A DNA stretch of 64,000 bases from Pogonophryne albipinna (taxonomy: Eukaryota > Chordata > Actinopteri > Perciformes > Artedidraconidae): the NCBI GenBank assembly GCA_028583405.1, contig CM053252.1:34165196-34229195 (forward strand). The letters run 5' to 3'. The position numbers and the translations under genes are program-made. Numbering within the stretch: position 1 is the first letter of the stretch; every line of letters begins with the position of its first letter. Positions 56,077-64,000 of the stretch are shown here, piece by piece. The notes under the pieces are model-generated. The model was not told where the DNA came from and ran no database searches. It was given only the letters and a program-made list of their open reading frames with translations.

Positions 56077-56431
56077 AACTATTAACAAAGCACTTATATA
56101 CTAATAAAGGACTGGCTTATCTAAAGCCAGTTGAGTAGCACTTGAAATGTTTTTGCTCTATGAAGCCTGATGTACTTATATGATTCTGTTTTCTTCAAGT
56201 TTCTATTTTGTTGGTCGAACGCACTTATTGTAAGTCGCTTTGGATAAAAGCGTCAGCTAAAATGCAATGTAATGTTATATCTGCTCCTTAAAATGGTAAT
56301 TAAAAGGTGCACTAACAATAATGAGGGAGCAACTGCCAGCATGTTGTCATTTGTCAAGATGTATATATTTGTATTAATAGAGTGGGGCAGTGAAGATGTA
56401 TTTTTGTTGGCTGACCAGGAAGTAAGTATCT

Positions 56432-56945
56432 CAAGGGCTCCCTGGATAAAAGAAAACGATTTGATAAAACAATGACACAATAGATTTGTCCATTGGATTT
56501 TGGATAAATAAAAGATCTATAGCAAACACACTTGATTTATGATTTTTGAATTGCAAAATGCAGTCGCCAGAAGTAAAAAGCTAAAATAAGGCTATAAAGA
56601 AATGTAAGTTAAGTTGTGATGCAAGTCACGCTTTTATCCAAAGCGACTTAAAGTACAATAAGTGCATTCGACCAAGAAGATACAAACTTGAAGAAAACAG
56701 AATCATATAAGTACATCAGGTTTCATAGAGCCAAAACATTTCAAGTGCTACTCAACTGGCTTTAGATAAGCCAGTCCTTTATTAGTATATAAATGCTTTG
56801 TTAGTAATTATATCGCTCGAAGTGCTTATGTTAACCACAGACCTTACAAAACCCTTTTATTTGAGAAGAGGGAACCGGAAGTTGTAAAATGCTACGTCAC
56901 TTCCGGGTTTTAGGACTCATTCCTGCAACAGTCTATTTTGGTAAT
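56432..56945 (+). mobile_element. Interspersed repeat family X, copy 3, with nested L2 fragment
   Basis: AGGGCTCCCTGGATAAAAG, TTGTCCATTGGATTTTGG and GCAGTCGCCAGAAGTAAAAA precede the L2 fragment; TGTTAACCACAGACCTTACA, GGGAACCGGAAGTTG and GGACTCATTCCTGCAAC follow it, in the order seen in copies 1 and 2. Confidence 0.65.
56625..56823 (-). mobile_element. 5'-truncated L2 3' end, inverted
   Basis: The complement of the LINE's own 3' region (about 56,063-56,255): ACGCTTTTATCCAAAGCGAC, TTTCAAGTGCTACTCAACTG and ATAAGCCAGTCCTTTATTAG. It begins at CTTCGAG of the LINE and so is a roughly 200-bp truncated insertion, nested in repeat X copy 3. Confidence 0.85.
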
Positions 56946-56990
56946 GCATTTTTGGAAGACTTGTTGGAACATTGCCAGGATCTTAATTCA

Positions 56991-60199
<3,209 letters not shown>

Positions 60200-60480
60200 A
60201 CTCTTGACTGAGCTAATAGCTTTTCTTCAAGGGCATAATTCAATCTGCAACATCAACCCTCAAAGTCGCTTTGCATTACTTTGCCCAGGGCTAACGCGAG
60301 GCGCCTCCAAGGGGGGGAAGGAAGTCTGGTGGCAGCTTCCATTTATTTACAGGGCCCTCGAAGTAAATAAATATGATAAAGCTCACTTGAGCTGGCCATT
60401 CAGAGACAAAGAGCTGTACGACTGTCGCTGAACTGATTCTGGGCCATATGATTAATTCAAATCAGAAAAGCAGCCTCTAT
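60200..60480. promoter_or_regulatory. Candidate conserved non-coding block upstream
   Basis: Repeat-free, with GGCTAACGCGAGGCGCCTCC, AAATAAATATGATAAAGCTC, ACTTGAGCTGGCCATTCAGA and CATATGATTAATTCAAATC. It has the compositional look of a developmental enhancer; a 75-codon frame across it has no known motif. Confidence 0.35.
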
Positions 60481-61341
60481 TAAGACTGAAACCAGGAAGG
60501 GGAAAAAAGAAAGGCAGAGCGAGGAAGAGAGGAAGGGCAATCACACATCCTTCAACGTCACATTTATTATTTTACAACAGCCCTTGGAAAAGAGGCAGCC
60601 TTGGGGCTCTGTCGAACCCACATCACTAATGACAACCACTTGGGGAACTCAGTGAACATTTGAGAGTGGTCATCACCTTGGAAACTATGCCTGTTTTTAC
60701 CTTTTCCTATTCCGTTTGCTCCACAAGTGCATCACTAGACATGGAAGTTTAATAGTCTACTCTACACAGTCTGATTTAGCAAATACTGTCATATATATTG
60801 GTGTAAAACCATTTATTTGCGAAGAAGATTGAGTCTCACACGACAGAATTTGTGCAAATTGTAATGGAAATGTGGGAGGCCACAATGGAGTTCCTGTTAT
60901 ACTCAAAAATGTACAAATGGGGAATAAATTAAGGCCGAGCATAAATTCGCTCATGTCTCAGGACATACACTATTAGAGAAACAATATAGATTTAAGTAGC
61001 TGTGTGAGGCAGTTATTTTGAGGGTCAAGATTCCCATGCTAATGATGTGTACCTTTGAAAAGTATACGCTCTGAAATCACTAAGGGCCTGTATTAAGCAG
61101 GAGATGAATGAAGACGGAAAGAAAAAACGCTTCAATTAAAAAATACGAGTGACTGACCACAACAAAAGACGAAACCCAAGACTTAGAAAAGGCACCACAT
61201 GCTATTCATTTTCCCAAAGTGAATGGAGTCAACAGGGAGGAGCTAGGGAGCAGTGAAGGGAAAAGTTCACTCAATCGTCTCTCCATAAGTGACTCTCTCA
61301 TGATATTTTCTTTTTTAAAGCTAATACTGGAAGCATCTTAT
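60481..61341. other. Upstream bcas3 intron, no recognised feature
   Basis: Part of this (60,530-60,700) is also repeat-free and moderately GC-rich. No coding match. Confidence 0.4.
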
Positions 61342-61345
61342 TTAA

Positions 61346-61930
61346 AGGTCCCATGTCATGCTTTTCCGGTTATTACCCGTCCCCTTGTGTGTTATGAAGC
61401 TGTTTATGCATGTAAACGGTCTGCAGAGTCACAAACCCTCAAAGTACACCCTGTAGCGAATAAAACTCTAACACAGAAAATACCTGTCTGTGCTGCCCCA
61501 GAACGCCTCGTTGGACATTTCTCTTTTTCCATTGTTTACTTCCTGGGTTCTATGACGTGCCCATACCCAAATGGACCAATCCGTGGAGCTCCTCACACAC
61601 ACACACACACACACTCTTTTAGTGGCAAAAATGTGACGCGCCGGGGGGGGTGTGCTAGTGGAGCCTCGCAGATGGGGCTGCTGCAGCCCCCTCAGCACCC
61701 CCACCCCCCCCTTCCCACGTCCATTCGCGATGTCTCGCAGCACACTGGGCTCACAGGGAGGGGGGGCAGGAGCTCCAACAAGGCGTTTAGGACAGAGAGT
61801 GAAATTCAATGAATACACATACTATACAGACAAACTAATGTGAGTTTGGAAAATTGCACAAAGTAAATCTATTCTAGTAGACCTCAACAATGGAATTACG
61901 ATCAGTAGAAATGGCCATGACATGGGACCT
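61346..61930. mobile_element. TTAA-type MITE, complete, 585 bp
   Basis: A perfect 15-bp terminal inverted repeat AGGTCCCATGTCATG at both ends, flanked by TTAA at 61,342-61,345 and 61,931-61,934. Kolobok- or piggyBac-related by its target site. It contains a short CA tract and C-rich runs. The 197-codon frame starting at 61,219 crosses it and is not a gene. Confidence 0.8.
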
Positions 61931-62111
61931 TTAAGAAAAATCAGGCATGGAAAAGACATCCAATGCTGCTTCATACCCTTCAATAAAAAGTTCCTTGTAT
62001 TCAGATTTGCCCTTTTAACATTTGAAACTCAGATAGAGCATCACAACATCTAAAGTTAGTATATTTTAGAATAACATCTTTAAAATCAGAATGAAGTCCC
62101 ACGCTTTAATG

Positions 62112-62505
62112 CAGGGGTGTCAAACTCAATTTCATCGCGGGCCACATTAGAATTATGGTTGCACTCAAAGGGCCGGTGGTAACTTTAAGACTATATAAAT
62201 ATACATAATATATATAAAATAATGTATTATTTTACAATATTTCCTCTGCATTGGATTATTATCGGATAGGGTAATAACTTAATAATTAACTACGCCTGAA
62301 AGCAGAAGTCGAGTAAGTAATTGCAGTGCGCATCTCACAAAATGAGATGCATTGTGGGACATGTAGTTTATGGGCAACGTGCTTCTGTAAAGCGGCTCGT
62401 GACCTTATAATAAACATATTATATTATTTGTAAGCTCTTGTGGGGCCACATCAAATGAAGTGGCGGGCCGGATTTGGCCCCCGGGCCTTGAGTTTGACAC
62501 CCCTG
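62112..62505. mobile_element. hAT MITE, complete, 394 bp
   Basis: Terminal inverted repeats CAGGGGTGTCAAACTCAA and its complement TTGAGTTTGACACCCCTG. A perfect 8-bp target duplication CTTTAATG lies at 62,104-62,111 and 62,506-62,513. The GGGCCACAT- and GGGCCGG-type interior is familiar from widespread vertebrate hAT MITEs. Non-coding. Confidence 0.93.
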
Positions 62506-62738
62506 CTTTAATGTGTACTTCATTATTCAGACTGTCTTCTTTATTGCAGGTTGTTTATTAAGTTAACTTTTACATTTATTTCATTTTTTTGCTTTTTAAT
62601 GTAATATTTCCTTGTCTCCTCCATTGAATATTATGTATTATTCTACTGTGTACATTTTATTTCCTTCCCTTACTAGCGAAAGGTGTTCAAACGTTGTTTT
62701 AATGGGTTAAGAATGGCATAAACTTATATAGGGATGAC

Positions 62739-63246
62739 CAGTGTTTCCGCCAGGGGGGCGTCTTGCCGTCAGTTGATGGCCTTATTCAGCTCGGGACGGC
62801 CTGTACTCGAGCCGAGGGCGTCCAAAAAAAAAAAAGATTGCTTGAAATGACGAAAAGGAAAAAGGACAAGGACATCCCTCTGTTGGAGGGGCAAAGGAGC
62901 CTATTGGGATTCTTTTCGGAGTATTGAACCCACGGTGCCTGCCATAGGACAACACGGAACGTGCGCGATTTGGACGCGATGAGCGGTAGAGCATGCGCGT
63001 GAACTGCGAGCGCCGGACCCTCGCAGCGGCGAAACTGAGGCTCCTTGGTAAACTGTGGTAAAAAGAGCCGGCTCTTCTTGTTAGTGAGCCGAGCCAAATG
63101 ATCCGGCTCACTAACAAGAGCCGTAATTCCCATCAATAACGTAAAGAGGTATTATCTACTATAAGGGACGGCTCAATTCAAAATTCAAGTCACGTGACTC
63201 TCTCTCGGGTGGACGCTCTCTCAGCCCTGGTCTGGCGGAAACACTG
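62739..63246. mobile_element. hAT MITE, complete, 508 bp, with internal hairpin
   Basis: Terminal inverted repeat CAGTGTTTCCGCCAG at the left and, complemented at the right, CAGTGTTTCCGCCAGACC. A perfect 8-bp duplication GGGATGAC lies at 62,731-62,738 and 63,247-63,254. A strong hairpin lies at about 63,069-63,122. Two frames of about 110 codons on the minus strand lie inside and have no transposase motif. Confidence 0.93.
63069..63122. repeat. Hairpin inside the hAT MITE
   Basis: GGCTCTTCTTGTTAGTGAGC is followed after a short loop by GGCTCACTAACAAGAGCC, an 18-bp stem with one small bulge. Confidence 0.85.
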
Positions 63247-63254
63247 GGGATGAC

Positions 63255-64000
63255 ATTTATAATATAGTCTTCAGGGTTAGGGAAAGGGTTAAACCTAATG
63301 AGTTAAAACTGGTTGCTGTTACAATTTGAAATAGGATCTGAATGGAGAATACACAAACTTTTCAGATAGGCCTGTATTGACTTTTCTGGATGACCCCTCA
63401 GTAGGCTCAAACATATTTAATCTAATGCCAAACATGGCATGAAACACTATGGATGAGAGCCATAAGCGCCCATAAACTATACACTTTAAACAAAGTTATT
63501 TGGTTATAACTTAGTAAACAGAACGCTTTACATTATTTGGTTCAGCTCTAGTCCTTTACTAAATTCCAATTCCTTGTGTAGTGGTTTGTGTTGCTGTAGT
63601 TCAGTAATCCTTTTTGACACCTAACAGTCAGCAGATGGCTTCCAACCAACCCATTTGCTGTCCCCTGATGATGTTCGCCATCATAACTCTGTTGGAAAAT
63701 AATAAAATCTAATGCCACAGTCATTTTTTTATGTTTTGTTTGTCAGTAATGGGATTGGCTGTTACAGCCAACAACGCAGCAGTGCCTGACCATGTTTCAG
63801 AGGTTTTAAGTGAACACGATACGCTAGTTCCCTTGCTGAACAGGTTCAATCAAGAGGTTTGCTGGTATCTTCCTATTATGTCCGACTTTCTGTTCATGAT
63901 GTCACGTTCCCATTCCCTATACAATCCGTTTTTCTGATGCATAAACCTTTTTTTTAATTCAAAGATCAAGCAATAATTAAAATATGAAACCATAGCTGGT
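63255..64000. other. Upstream bcas3 intron, no recognised feature
   Basis: AT-rich; a 68-codon frame near 63,731 shows no motif. Confidence 0.5.

Larger units (their letters stand above)
52865..56275 (+). mobile_element. L2-clade LINE, nearly full length, ~3.4 kb
   Basis: It has a GC-rich 5' leader (52,865-53,170), one long frame with endonuclease and reverse transcriptase, and the 3' tail GTAAGTCGCTTTGGATAAAA followed by GCGTCAGCTAAAATGCAATG, which is characteristic of fish L2 elements. The left boundary is approximate and I saw no clear target-site duplication. It lies in a bcas3 intron, antisense to the gene. Confidence 0.85.

Noticed and set aside
61219..61812. 197-codon plus-strand frame
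   Set aside because: It crosses a TTAA MITE boundary and includes a CA tract; not a gene.
62782..63136. Two overlapping frames of about 110 codons on the minus strand
   Set aside because: Both fall inside a hAT MITE and show no transposase motif.

Overview
The window is vertebrate nuclear DNA, almost certainly from a teleost fish. The evidence is the load of very long (CA)n microsatellites, an IR/DR-type Tc1 element, an L2-clade LINE with the usual fish 3' tail, several MITE families, and split coding exons with GT-AG introns. I cannot name the species.

The only host gene I can support is bcas3 (BCAS3, also called Rudhira), on the minus strand. Six consecutive coding exons were reconstructed, in transcription order 57141-57017, 52530-52365, 52285-52188, 42893-42793, 39554-39358 and 38886-38789. 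All junctions are GT-AG and the codon phases join without a break. They encode about 261 residues of the conserved part of the protein that follows the WD40 propeller. The start lies beyond 64,000 and the end beyond position 1.

Region by region. Positions 1-38,788 contain no exon I can find and are read as one giant distal bcas3 intron. This stretch holds all 14 dinucleotide arrays longer than 100 bp, 12 of them (CA)n on the plus strand. It also holds a Harbinger-like MITE nested in another repeat (5.2-6.9 kb), another nested MITE pair (17.2-18.2 kb), an inverted repeat with TATA-like boxes (20.0-20.7 kb), a Helitron-like non-autonomous element (20.7-22.35 kb), SINE fragments, and a piggyBac-type MITE with an inverted partner (34.6-37.9 kb). 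Positions 38.8-57.1 kb are the exon-bearing part. Its 9.3 kb intron combines repeat-poor, conserved-looking DNA (45.85-49.3 kb) with a full-length Tc1 element whose transposase is interrupted by one stop codon. The 4.5 kb intron holds a nearly complete L2 LINE with an intact endonuclease and reverse transcriptase but frameshifts at the C-terminus. Positions 57.2-64.0 kb are upstream intron with another conserved-looking block (60.2-60.5 kb), a TTAA-type MITE and two hAT MITEs with perfect 8-bp target-site duplications.

I see no operon, CRISPR array, toxin, virus or other multi-gene system. The potentially functional novelty is the possible long-range enhancer content of bcas3 introns (in vertebrates BCAS3 lies beside TBX2 and TBX4) and the odd distribution of the CA arrays. 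The rest is repeat layering.
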